Of a DNA stretch of 20,277 nucleotides, positions 1-9,481 are shown in pieces; position 1 is the first letter of the stretch; each line of letters begins with the position of its first letter. The position numbers were made by a program, and so were the translations under genes. The DNA comes from Larix sibirica (lineage: Eukaryota; Streptophyta; Pinopsida; Pinales; Pinaceae): contig NWUY0300032002.1 in NCBI GenBank assembly GCA_004151065.3, positions 1-20,277 of the forward strand, given 5' to 3'. The notes beneath the pieces were generated by a model that made no database searches, was not told the origin of the DNA, and saw nothing but the letters and a program-made list of their open reading frames with translations.

Positions 1-60
1 CTTGGTTATTCAGATTCAGATTGGGTAGGGGATGTTGTTGGAAGGCAAGTTTTGGGAGAA
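1..60 (+). mobile_element. Copia RNase H fragment (end of a decayed element)
   Basis: The first frame reads LGYSDSDWVGDV. This is very close to the conserved start of the RNase H domain of plant Ty1/Copia elements, where an L-G-Y-x-D-x-D-W-A-G-D block holds acidic catalytic residues. The match fades after about residue 15, where the usual run of Lys/Ser/Thr is absent. The open frame that continues to 245 (another frame, from 21) does not resemble the rest of Copia RNase H. The fragment is cut by the window edge, so reverse transcriptase would lie upstream if it exists. Confidence is moderate because only one motif supports it. Confidence 0.5.
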
Positions 61-780
61 ATGGTCATGCTCCTACAATTCCAGATGGAAGGATATGGCG
101 TACTAAGGGATATCATGAGGATAGTTTACATCACATGTCAGTAGCAACCTACATGTGCATGTTGCATGCCACTAAATCCATGCACATGACAATGGATAGG
201 AAGGGGAACACAAGTGTATTTATGGGAATCTTTGTAAGGGGTTAGGGTCCTATTTTGTTGTTCACGAGTTTTGATGTCAATGTTGTTGTAATATAGATAA
301 ACCTAAGCTGTTGATATGAATATGAAGCTTTTGATATTTCCAGCCAAGGGCTATAGAATGTATTCCATTCAATTCTAAATATTAAAAGAAAGCATATTCT
401 CCATATTCTGCGTACTGTGTTTGCTTATTACGTATTGTGTATAAATGCATGCTCTATTTCAAGAGATGATTGATAAGTTGTTTACTTTATGGAATGTCTG
501 GTTATGTAAATTGAGAGTAATCCCCCCATCCTTCCTTGTGCACTCATATGATGGTCCTTATGATTCCTATGCATGTATAGGGTGAGAACTTATTCTGTCT
601 TTAGGATATTGAATATGCCGACACCTGTAGGGTACTTATTGGTGAAGCCCATCAAGCCCTGGGTCTAATTGTATGCAACCAATGATTGGTTCTATTATTG
701 GGACTAGCACTGGGATTGTAGAAAATGGATAAGGAGATGATGTGGAAACCCACCAAAAGAGAGATCGAGTAATGGTTGGA
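61..780. other. No recognisable gene; AT-rich spacer
   Basis: I see no conserved domain and no convincing LTR ends or primer-binding site here. The stretch probably includes the tail of the Copia fragment and other decayed repeat DNA. Confidence 0.4.
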
Positions 781-1780
781 AGTTAAATAGGACTTGTTCA
801 CATAGAAGGATACTAGAGACTTCCTGATCAATCCTACACAATGTTAATAAAGGTACATATACTTTGATCTACATAAAATTTTCTTTGGTGAATTTCCTTT
901 TATGTTGCATGAGTGGATCAAGAGGGAAACCAAAATCAATAATACCTGGAGAAGGCTTGAGACCATAGTCTGGACTCAGGAGATGGTAGAGAGGTTGAAA
1001 AATATAGGTAATAAGTGGTCTAGGGAAGTGGATTTATTGCTCCAATAAGTTAGGGAATGATATATTGTTGAGTTTTCAATAGAGCATAGTGAATCCTATA
1101 GTTTTGCAGAGACTAGGTTTGAAGAAGGTCCCATAAAGAGGTTTTTGGCGGAAATACCTGGGTGGATCAAGATGTTGTTCATTGAGAAAGGGATGATGAC
1201 CATGGAACCTAACACCATGGAAGCATAAACCCCACACTAAGGGAGAAGGGAATGAAGAGGTGGGGAAGTAGGTAGAACAATGATGGATCCGGAAGAGAAA
1301 AGTATCTAGAGGGAGGAGTAGTATGAAAGAAGAGTCAATATAAGCAATTTGGCTAGAAAAGAGAGAAGAGTAAAGCAACCGACGAGGAAGAGTAGTTTTG
1401 AAAAGAGGGGAAAGAAGAACACAAGAGAAGAAACTATGCCAAGAGGGTACGAAAGAGGTCCAAATGCACAATAAGGGTGTGTAGCACCTATGCAGTATAC
1501 AAAAGATCATCAAAAAGGTGTGGGATAGAGGACAATGGAAGCTATGAAGAGGACGATAAGATCGAACCCTTGCAGCAGAGCAGGGGAGGAAACCTAGAGG
1601 ATGTAGAAGGAGTAGAAGTGCAATTAAATGAATCCAATAAGATGACTATCACAGAGACTTCACAAATAGAAATAGCCTTTCCTGGATTCATTGCTGTAAG
1701 AAGAAATGTACCTATAAGAAACCCCTCTTCATCTCTATCCCCTTGTTCCTCTTATCCAATAGAGAAGCAAGTTTGTTAAA
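781..1780 (+). pseudogene. Coding-like remnant upstream of the Gag domain, unidentified
   Basis: Plus-strand frames here show coding-like peptides broken by stops. One runs through about 1076-1228 and includes ETRFEEGPIKRFLAEIPGW. Another is a 100-residue acidic open frame at 1477-1779, with runs such as SYEEDDKIEPLQ and NLEDVEGVEVQLNESNK. I do not recognise a family. Their position just upstream of, and in the same orientation as, the Gag/protease remains suggests they are the N-terminal part of the same retroelement polyprotein, but that is inference. The long minus-strand open frame at 1076-1513 has a low-complexity Phe/Leu/Ser/His composition and is probably a shadow. Confidence 0.25.
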
Positions 1781-1958
1781 ATAGTATGAACCATAAGTAA
1801 TCCATAAAGTAGAGGGGGAAGCGACAAGAGGAGTAGAATCCAATTATACCATAGAAACTCATAATCCAGTAGAGAATACTATAGTTCCAACCATACTAGT
1901 TCCAACCAAAAGATACAGTTCATCAGTTCCTAGAAAAATGGAAACAACATCCAATTCA

Positions 1959-2438
1959 ACCTTGAGATTGAATGTCTTCCATGGGATAGGGAAAGATGAT
2001 GCTGAGACAAACTGGGTTACCTTCAAAGCTATTTAGTTAGTGAAGTAGATCACTAACAAAGATGTGATTGTGCAATTAGAGGCTACTTTCAGAGACTGGT
2101 CCCTAACCTGGTATATGAAATACAAGATAATGCTAGCCCCTAAACAAACAAGGCTGCTTGTGACAATCAAAAGGGATCTTCTGAAGGAGTTTCAGAAGCC
2201 CAAATCAAAATATCAGTGCATCATTGAGATCAAATAAATCAAACAAATAATTGGTGATTGCATTTTGGACTATGAACAATTGTTTAGGATCCTCTTGGAT
2301 CGCTTAATATTCCATATTCATGATGTGCAACATGAGGAGTGGTTTATAGCAGGCATGTTGTGAGATATTAGAGTCCCCATTACCCAAAAGAAGGTGGAAA
2401 CCCATTCAGAGGTCTTGGATATTTCTATGTGTTTATAA
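1959..2438 (+). pseudogene. Gag domain of Gypsy-like element, interrupted by stops
   Basis: One frame reads from TLRLNVFHGIGKDDAETNWV through FRDWSLTWYMKYK and LLKEFQKPKSKYQC to DYEQLFRILLDRL. This has the features of the plant retrotransposon Gag (capsid) fold: a conserved Trp-Tyr core (LTWY) and helical spacing. It would form the particle that packages element RNA. Five stops interrupt it, at 2034, 2046, 2235, 2361 and 2436, but I see no frame change across about 480 nt and on to 2597. Decay here is by substitution only, unlike the LINE further right. Confidence 0.75.
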
Positions 2439-2546
2439 ACCACTCTAGAAGGATATTCTATAGCCAGGATGGAATAGGTCCAGTCGTAGCTGGCTATGTT
2501 GACCCTGCAGTTACAACAATTATCCATAGGAAAGGAGGTATGAGAG

Positions 2547-3085
2547 AATGTGTTGTGTAGCTTCTACAAGATGGAGGGTCACCATAATAATGAGTGTCCT
2601 ACTTTGAATTAATACATAGAGACCTGTGTGCATAGCCAATTCCTAGTAGGGACCAAGTGGATTTGTGCAAGATTTTCAAGACATGGGGACACTTGCCCCC
2701 AAAATTCCTAACCCTACATAAGTATCAAAATTATTTGCATGCCTCGTTCTATGATTTCTATAAGTAAGTGGGGAATGATGTCAACAAATACTGCACACTG
2801 CAACTAATGGAGGACCATATTGCAGATGCATTGCAAGTCATAGGGGTGAAATAAAACAAAGGACCTGACTAAGGAGGGAATCAAGGACCTGCACATAGAG
2901 TATATTGAGAACGAGGAAGAGGATATGGAGGTGGAGGCAGGAAATCCATTTGCTTCAACTATGTGGATCCATACCAATTGGCATGAATTTGTACCAAGTC
3001 ATATGCCCTCTATAGGTACTGTCACAACATAGAGCACCTGATAGAAGAATGCTTCGATTTAGTAGAGAAGTGGGAAGAGAAGAAG
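2547..3085 (+). pseudogene. Degenerate zinc-knuckle region of Gag
   Basis: Retroviral-type CCHC knuckles (C-x2-C-x4-H-x4-C) bind element RNA. At 2556-2597 the frame reads CSFYKMEGHHNNEC, with the second Cys replaced by Tyr. Near 2670 CARFSRHGDTC is a poorer relic. At 3011-3052 YRYCHNIEHLIEEC keeps the later Cys, His and Cys but has Tyr where the first Cys is expected, and is followed by FDLVEKWEEK. The first knuckle is in the same frame as the Gag domain and the last is in a different one, so at least one indel lies between. All three have lost or blurred a metal ligand. Confidence 0.6.
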
Positions 3086-3670
3086 GGCTATTGCAATATG
3101 GTGACATCCAAACTCTGAGAATATTTTGACAAATTGGGCCTTTCCCAAGTTAACATAGTGACCCCATGGGGGAACCAAAACTGGAGAAGACATATTTGGA
3201 GCATCCGTCATAGAGAAACCAGTCAAGCTGAAGATAAAGAAGGATACACATGCTCTATCAAAATTTTATGTCGTGCACCATGGATAGTTCCTATGCGATG
3301 CAATGAAAGTCATTGAAGAAGCATCCTAGTGGGAAGAGGAGATGCACTATAAGCAACTCTGTAGGGAGGACAAGCTACGTAGACTGTGCGAAGAGGTGGA
3401 TCTCCCAAAGAGACTATGGGAAGAGGACATGCCAGACAACCTTCACAACAAAGAGAAACAGATAATTACACGATAGGAAGAAGAACAATGAAAAAGAGTG
3501 CATAATCATGACTCTGAGGACTAGGTAAGTAGATTTTTGTAGTGTTGTCTAAAAGTATTGAATGTTCCTCAAACTATAAGTAAATTGACCATGCTAAATT
3601 AACAAAGCTAGTTATTCTAAGAGATATGGAAGAGCCCATTTTGGCACCACTACCTAAGAGGAACATGTGA

Positions 3671-4110
3671 TGGGTGAGTAACAAAAGGCACATAGGAAAA
3701 GAGTTCAAGATGATGCTTGAGTTGGGAGGGTACGAAATGAAGACATGATGCTCAACTTGGGGTCAGACATCAACATTTTTCCCAAGAAGTCATGGGAGAT
3801 GATAGGGAAACCAAAGATGGTGTGGTCCCTTATGCAACTGAGATTGAAAAACCATTATAAACTCTATCCCATCAATAGGATAGAAAATGTAGAGGTGAAT
3901 ATTGATGGGGTAAAGGTAGTAGTGAACTTTGAAGTTATAGAGATACTTGGGGATACATACCCCTATCTCTTGTTGTGGAGGATAGACTAGGCATTTGAAA
4001 ATAATTTGATACTAAATATAAAGTACTGATGCATGTCATTTGAAATAGAGGAGCTGCGGGTGGTGGCCCCACATGATGCTACAGAGGGAGAGTTCTACAC
4101 ATAGCCTATC
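3671..4110 (+). pseudogene. Retroelement aspartic protease, decayed
   Basis: The segment resembles retropepsins that cut Gag-Pol. The lead-in WVSNKRHIGKEFKMM is in one frame (from 3671). After a frame change near 3738 come MMLNLGSDINIFPKKSWEMI (from 3745), an LYPINRIENVEVNIDGVKV strand pair, then FEVIEILGDTYPYLLLWRID. The catalytic block should read D-[LTS]-G; here Asn (codon 3754-3756) sits where the Asp is expected. A stop at 3988-3990 falls where this family normally has Trp, and the frame then continues AFENNLILNIKY. Length and order fit a single retropepsin monomer. It is certainly inactive as written. Confidence 0.7.
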
Positions 4111-4318
4111 AAGGATGACACAAGTAGCATTGAGATTGAGAATATCTATAATGTGATAGGACGAAGGGAAGACTACGTGAACCCCACTATAGATGGATAA
4201 CTAAGTTGGCACTAGATCTATTCCTTTGATATAGATTCCTAAGACGCACTGGACTGATGGCAGAATTGGATATACGAAGTGTCCACTTGGAGATGTTCCT
4301 AATCACCAAGTTAGAGCA

Positions 4319-4696
4319 TTGGATCAAGTGGACCTGCATGATCCACCAATGTTCGATGGAATAGAAAGGGTGGATACCTTTATGAAACAGATGGAAGAAT
4401 GAGTAGCATAGGCCCAGAGAGTCAAAGCGATGGATACAATAGTCAAGGGGACACCTACACAATGGTGGGAGACACATAAAGAGAACCTATGCATATGAGA
4501 ACAAGTTGAGGAATGCATCAAAGTGAGGTTCCAACCTACTATGGATCTAGAGATGATGAACATGTTTATAGGTACCGAAGATCCACAAGAGCATGTGGTA
4601 TACTTTTAAAAGAGGTGGATAATGAAAAACATCCTATATATCCAATGGGTCCATAGGTTCATGCATACCTATAATATCAAACCTAGAACCAACTAA
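4319..4696 (+). pseudogene. Second Gag-like domain downstream of the protease
   Basis: One frame runs LHDPPMFDGIERVDTFMKQ, then KGTPTQWWETHKEN, then VEECIKVRF and QEHVVYF, ending with QWVHRFMHTYNIKP. The W-W pair followed by a helix and V-R-F is typical of the plant retrotransposon Gag family (Retrotrans_gag). Several stops interrupt it but I see no frame change over 378 nt. It lies after the protease rather than before it. It could be the N-terminus of a second element in tandem, or a real domain of this polyprotein family; the connecting sequence (4110-4319, for example YNVIGRREDYVNP) looks continuous, which favours the latter. Confidence 0.65.
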
Positions 4697-4840
4697 CCAA
4701 GATCCAAACTTTTACTATCAACATTATACATTTAAAAACAAGATTTATAGTAAATAATTACTACAAGCTAGGCATAGGCTAATTTTCACAATTTTCTCCA
4801 TTAACAAAAAGAATGAATTTAATCATTCAAAAGGTGAAGA

Positions 4841-4968
4841 GGAAGACATACTTGAACCACTTAAAGACTAACATATATACCTGGATGTAGGTAGTTTCCC
4901 CATGTTGAATCCACGTCCATCTCCAACGACACCCGCGACAAGAGTTGGGGGGACAACTCTCCACCCAA
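4841..4968 (-). repeat. LTR-like segment shared with the right edge of the window
   Basis: The segment opens with GGAAGACATACTTGA and closes with ACTCTCCACCCAA. The same two blocks in the same order occur at 20177-20277, 101 bp apart end to end rather than 128. Between them both copies have a poorly conserved stretch ending in a G-rich run before the closing block. At the right edge this segment lies next to a minus-strand primer-binding-site-like sequence, so both are likely parts of LTRs of one family in minus orientation. Strand is inferred from that site. Confidence 0.55.
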
Positions 4969-5130
4969 CCTAATCCCTTCAATTCAAAGAACCAAAGGCC
5001 CCCAAGTTCCCAACAAATAACTCAATGCCAACAACTAATAAAATTCCTTCTTCTCACTCTCATCACGAAACACGGGTAATCTTACAAACAACATACTAAG
5101 CAAGTAATCTAAACCAACCCTCCCAACCCC

Positions 5131-5136
5131 CTTATA
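5131..5136 (-). promoter_or_regulatory. Possible TATA box of a minus-strand LTR
   Basis: On the minus strand the sequence reads GCCATATAAGGGGG. If 4841-4968 belongs to the transcribed part of a minus-oriented LTR, this lies roughly 165-290 bp upstream, compatible with a U3 promoter. TATA-like sequences are common in AT-rich DNA, so support is weak. Confidence 0.15.
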
Positions 5137-5337
5137 TGGCTTTAATCTCTAATTAAAATCCATCTTTTAATTTTTGCTTGGAAGACATCACTTGTCATCC
5201 ATGCTCTTAATCTAATTTCATCTTTAATTAGCACTATTATCTTCTTAATTAATCTACTTATTGGTTAATCGGTATTCCCCCCCTTTTTATTTTCCTTTTC
5301 TTTTTTTAATGTAATTTAATAGTACCCAGTATTATGT

Positions 5338-5380
5338 ACAATATGTACCTAGATAATACACAATATGTACCTAGATAACT
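5338..5380. repeat. Two-copy 22-bp tandem repeat
   Basis: CAATATGTACCTAGATAA occurs at 5339 and again at 5361, a 22-bp period. It looks like replication slippage in non-coding DNA. Confidence 0.7.
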
Positions 5381-6050
5381 AATATTATTGTGGAGGCGAA
5401 GACTTATATGTGTGGCCACCACGCATAAATCATCCGCCTACACTAATATCACTCAGCGCCCTAATTACTAAATTCCCTTGATTAATCCTACTAGTTTTCT
5501 AATATGCGATCAAATCATAACATATGCATCAAGTCTATCATACAATCATGCATCATTCGGCGCATGATGTAAAAATCACATCAAGGTCTAGGTTTTCTTC
5601 CTCCCTTACACACCCTCACCCAAAATCATACCATTTGATCAATCTTCAAACAACCACATTACTCTGGATGGTCTAACTCGCCATGGCATGAGTCCTTTGC
5701 TTTGACTAGTATAAGGGATGTCCATCATTGTGTGACCACAGCATGCATCAGAAGTCTCATTATAACTCTAAAGATGTGCACGTATAACTCTTGCTATCTC
5801 CCCAAGTTTTGGCATTGGTCTAAGGCTTAAGTCCTTTCGGCATTAGTTGGGATCAATGGCCCCATGGCCTCATCTGGATGGTACCAGGCATCTGGTCCAG
5901 TGCGCTAAACCACGCACACCAAGCATATTGTAAGGTTGGCCCACAACTTCCTCCATAACTCCAACTAGGAAATCAACCCCGGGACTCTAGAGTCATTCTC
6001 CAAATACCTCCATCCCGGCAAAATACCTCAAGTCGTGGACTTTTAGTAAC

Positions 6051-6060
6051 TATATAAAGG
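6051..6060 (+). promoter_or_regulatory. TATA-box-like sequence, no gene attached
   Basis: TATATAAAGG is a good plant TATA consensus, but no convincing coding frame starts downstream. A decayed LTR or chance is more likely than an active promoter. Confidence 0.12.
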
Positions 6061-6336
6061 AAACAAACCGATGGCATAGGGTTAGTTGTTTGGTTTTCTC
6101 CCAGCCCATAAGGTGCCACTTGTATCCATTATCCCTCGTGGTTATGGGCTCCCACGAGATCTTGGAATGATTCATCCCTCTAAGCCCCTGAGTGGATTTC
6201 CTGGAACAACTTCCACTCACCACATACAAATGTTTATTAGTAGTAATCAATTTATCAAGACAATATGGTTGTATAACAATAATTATCATCTTTATTACCA
6301 ACAGAAAGCCTCATAAACTGAGTATCTCATAAAATA

Positions 6337-6540
6337 CCATCATGAAATCATAAAAGTCTCATAACCAAGTATCACTTGCCATGCTATCATGAAATGACTG
6401 AAACCACAACTAAGTATAATATGCCAAGAAACACTATCATGAAATAATAAAGCATAATAAGTTAAGCCACATGCCATCCTCATGAATAACATTCCTGAGA
6501 TAATAGAACATCATAATCACCATGAGATACCAACATGAAG
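6337..6540. repeat. Irregular ~45-bp array built on a CATGAAAT core
   Basis: The core CATGAAAT or a near variant occurs at 6341, 6388, 6438, 6481 and 6521, with spacings of 47, 50, 43 and 40 bp. Each unit has an ATCATGAAAT-like start followed by variable AT-rich sequence containing CATAA. The last units merge into the first copy of the ~690-bp array, whose opening also contains CATGAGAT and CATGAAGT. Confidence 0.5.
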
Positions 6541-7205
6541 TAATAGAACTCCATAAAATATCGCCTACCATAAAACAATGTCATAGAATAACAAGCATCA
6601 TTAATACCTTGCAATATCAATAATCTATAGCTCATAATCACATATTCTAATGGTCATACCATTTTATTAATTACCACATGTGCGCATTCACATCATCATT
6701 GTTATGGAACTAATCAACATGTAATATTGTATGTCATCAACTCATACCATGGATCACTAATGATTTCTTAGCCACCGAGCCTATAGCAATATAGGTTAAT
6801 TTAGTTTTATCATGATAAACTATAACCGATTTATCCTAGAACTTGACCTTTAACCAAGGTCTTACGTTAAAGGTCTTATGTGTAAGTAGATGTTACTTCG
6901 TGGTAGAGACATATGTATAAATTACCCCAATCTAGCAATTACTTAAGATGACTGTCAACAAAGAATATAAAGGTTTCAATCAACCAATGCTCAATGTTTT
7001 AATTACCTAATCAATGATTAATCAAGAAATTGGATGGCTATTTATAGCTTTTTTATGACATTATATGTACACAATTGCAGTTCCATTAACTTGATGAATT
7101 TATGTTATCAACATATATGGTTCTCCTATCATTTCGTTATAAATCCATATTTTGGAAAGTGATTAGAATTGTAATAATAAATTTGTTGGTTTTGAACACA
7201 TAATA
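6511..7205. repeat. Tandem repeat of ~690 bp, copy 1
   Basis: This is the first of three head-to-tail copies. Landmarks in order are TCATAATCACCATGA at the start, AACAAGCATCATTAATAC, CACATATTCTAATGGTC, TTTAATTACC, and TTTGTTGGTTTTGAACACA at the end. No coding frame persists between copies. By eye, copies 1 and 2 agree at roughly 90 percent, which points to an old local duplication. Copy 1 contains a small internal doubling of AAGGTCTTA near 6859-6875 that the others lack. Confidence 0.9.
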
Positions 7206-7883
7206 TCATAATCACCATGAAATACTAACATGATGTAACAGAACTCCATAAAATGTCGCCTACCATAAAACAACGTTATAGAATAACAAGCATCATTAAT
7301 ACATTGCAATATCGATAATCTATAACTCATAATCACATATTCTAATGGTCATACGATTTTATTAATTACCACATGTGCACATTCACATAATCACTATCAT
7401 GGAACTAAATCAACATGTAATATTGTATGTCATAAACTCATAGCATGGACCATTAATAATTTTTTATCCATAAAACTTGTAGGAATATAGGTTAATTTAG
7501 TTTTAGCATGATAAACCATAACCGATTTACCCTAGAACTTGACCTTTAACCAAGGTTTTATATGTAAGTAGATGTTCACGATAGAGACATGTATAAATTA
7601 CCCCAATCTAGCAATTACTTAAGATGATTGTCAACCAAGAATATAGAGGTTTCAAACAAACAATGCTCAATGTTTTAATTACCTCATCAATGATTAATCA
7701 AGAAATTGGATAGTTATTTATAGCTCTTTTATGACATTATATGTACACACAATTGTAATTCCATTAACTTGATAAATTTACGTTATCAACATATATGGTT
7801 CTCCTATCATTTCATTATAAATTCATATTTTGGAAAGCTACCGGAATTGTAATAATGTATTTGTGGGTTTTGAACACACAACA
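7206..7883. repeat. Tandem repeat of ~690 bp, copy 2
   Basis: The second unit is 678 bp from its start mark to the next, in the same orientation and landmark order as copy 1. It ends with TTTGTGGGTTTTGAACACA. Differences from copy 1 are scattered substitutions and short indels. Confidence 0.9.
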
Positions 7884-8583
7884 TCATAATCACCATGAAA
7901 TACCAACATGAAGTAATATAACTCCATAAAATATCACCTAACATAAAACGACGTCATAGAATAACAAGCATCATGAATACCTTGCAATATCAATAATCTA
8001 TAACTCATAATCACATATTCTAATGGTCGTACCATTTTATTTATTACCACATGTGCACATTCACATCATCACTATCATGGAACTAAATCAACATGTAATA
8101 TTGTATGTCATCAACTCATACCATGGAGTATTAATGATTTCTTATCCATAGAGCCTGTAGGAATATAGGTTAATTTAGTTTTATCATGATAAAACATAAC
8201 ATATTTACCCTAGAACTTGACCTTTAACCCAGGTTTTGTGTAAGTAGATGTTACTTCATGATAGAGACATGTGTATAAAACACCCCAATCTAGCAATTAT
8301 TTAAGATAATTGTCAACAAGGAATTTAAAGGTTTCAATCAACCAATGTTCAATGTTTTAATTGCCCCATTAATGATTACTCAAGAAATTGGATAGTTATT
8401 TATAGCTTTTTAATTACATTGTGTTTCTTGATAGTTATTTATAGCTTTTTAATTTCATTGTATGCACACAATTGCAGTTCCATTAACTTGATGAATTTAC
8501 GTTATCGACATATATGGCTCTCCTATCATTTCGTTATAAATTCATATTTTGGAAAGCTATAATGTATTTGTTGGTTTTGAACA
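7884..8583. repeat. Tandem repeat of ~690 bp, copy 3
   Basis: The third unit ends with TTTGTTGGTTTTGAACA at 8583, after which similarity stops. It carries a private internal duplication (8391-8468) and a short deletion just before its end (GGAAAGCTATAATG) relative to copies 1 and 2. Confidence 0.9.
8391..8468. repeat. 39-bp internal duplication in array copy 3
   Basis: GATAGTTATTTATAGCTTTT begins at 8391 and again at 8430. Copies 1 and 2 have this segment once, so the duplication followed the amplification of the array. Confidence 0.75.
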
Positions 8584-8653
8584 TGAGAATGTGTTGGTAA
8601 AGCGATAATAGGAATACATTATGTAATGGATTCACACCTTTAAAGGTGCTATG

Positions 8654-8945
8654 GATACACAATTGATAATAATGATGGGGCAATCTTAAAGTTATTATTT
8701 TTGTTTCTCATTTGTCTCTTGCAGGTGGGATAACTACATAACACATCAAAATCCATTCTTAATTTTTTTACCAAAAGTCTCGGAGTTTTCTGCCTTATGG
8801 ATACGCATTTGATGATAATGATGGGGCAATCTTAAAATTATTATTTTTGTTTCGCATTTGTCTCTTGTATGTGGGATAACTAATTTACACAACAAAATCT
8901 ATTCTATTATGATTTTTTACCAAAAGTCCCCAAGTTCTCTTTCTC
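8654..8945. repeat. Two-copy 146-bp tandem repeat (left of the LINE)
   Basis: Units start with GATACAC at 8654 and GATACGC at 8800. Both contain AATGATGGGGCAATCTTAAA, CATTTGTCTCTTG, GTGGGATAACTA and TTTTTTACCAAAAGTC. The same two-unit structure occurs to the right of the LINE (13369-13615), so the doubling is older than the event that placed a copy on each side. Confidence 0.85.
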
Positions 8946-9356
8946 AAAGGCTGCCATAGAACCTTAGATCCCTATGCTAGTTTGACTTGTGTGTAGACAA
9001 GCTGATTTCTTAGCCTGTAATCCGCATGGCTTATCCAACATTAGATAAATCAATTGATTCTCAAACAAGCAGAATACCAAAATACATTTCTTCGGCCAGA
9101 ATGACAATATCCATTGTGTCAATCTGATGTTTTCTTGTGGCAACATACACAGCACACCTAGATTTATGATATGTTAACTGAACACACTTATCACACTCCA
9201 ATCAAACCTTTTCTTGTCATTTTGATCTTCTAAAAGATGTGTACATTTTAGTTTGTGGGACGGCTATTACATTACTAACTCCATGTATCTACTATCTAAA
9301 TAGGACTTGGTAAAAAGTGCCAAAAAGCCTCGTCATAATTCTTGTCCCAATTCTAA
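8671..9356. repeat. Long direct repeat flanking the LINE, left copy
   Basis: This 686-bp stretch matches 13369-13904 in the same orientation. It starts AATGATGGGGCAATCTTAAA and ends TTCTTGTCCCAATTCTAA. It contains about 150 bp (roughly 8925-9073) that the right copy lacks. Over the last ~283 bp I count about 28 differences by eye, close to 90 percent identity. It ends immediately at the LINE's 5' side. The open frame at 8964-9155 on the minus strand is not conserved as a protein and is not a gene. Confidence 0.9.
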
Positions 9357-9481
9357 GNTACTGTATCGCTGTGTTTCTTGCCATATATCTATGTATGTGA
9401 ATATATATATGCTCTTTCATTTCGTTCTCACATAAATCCGGATCAAAAATGGATGGTTTTATTTTGTCTTTTTGAAGGAAG

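Larger units (their letters stand above)
1959..4696 (+). mobile_element. Decayed Gypsy-like retrotransposon internal region (Gag-knuckles-protease-Gag)
   Basis: Domains in order are a Gag-like region (1959-2438), degenerate zinc knuckles (about 2556-3052), an aspartic protease (about 3671-4110) and a second Gag-like region (4319-4696). No reverse transcriptase or integrase follows. After 4696 the sequence changes to non-coding LTR-like DNA. The frame changes at least between 2600 and 3010 and again near 3738, and each segment has several in-frame stops, so this is a non-functional remnant. The family assignment rests on my recognition of plant retroelement polyproteins with the same peptide order, not on a search. 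Confidence 0.8.
4969..6336. other. Non-coding, probably LTR or other repeat DNA
   Basis: No conserved coding frame was found on either strand. The stretch holds C-rich tracts (for example around 5275-5283), a pyrimidine-rich run at 5283-5310, and pieces that look like retroelement LTR sequence. The short open frames overlapping at 6050-6316 on opposite strands have no recognisable similarity. Most likely this is the remainder of the LTR family seen at 4841-4968 plus older debris. Confidence 0.4.

Noticed and set aside
1076-1513. 145-residue minus-strand open frame
   Set aside because: Low-complexity Phe/Leu/Ser/His composition complementary to purine-rich plus-strand sequence; no domain and no start context.
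4187-4563. Overlapping minus-strand open frames of 96 and 79 residues
   Set aside because: They are antisense to the second Gag-like domain, whose plus-strand reading is recognisable.
6050-6316. Opposed open frames on both strands near a TATA-like sequence
   Set aside because: Neither resembles a known protein; both lie in repeat-derived DNA and the plus-strand one lacks an ATG start.
6337-8583. Possible CRISPR-like repeat array
   Set aside because: Units are contiguous, diverged and long, with no unique spacers, and the DNA is eukaryotic.
8635-8648. Palindrome CACCTTTAAAGGTG
   Set aside because: Short perfect palindrome without nearby element ends or a conserved partner; chance is likely in AT-rich DNA.
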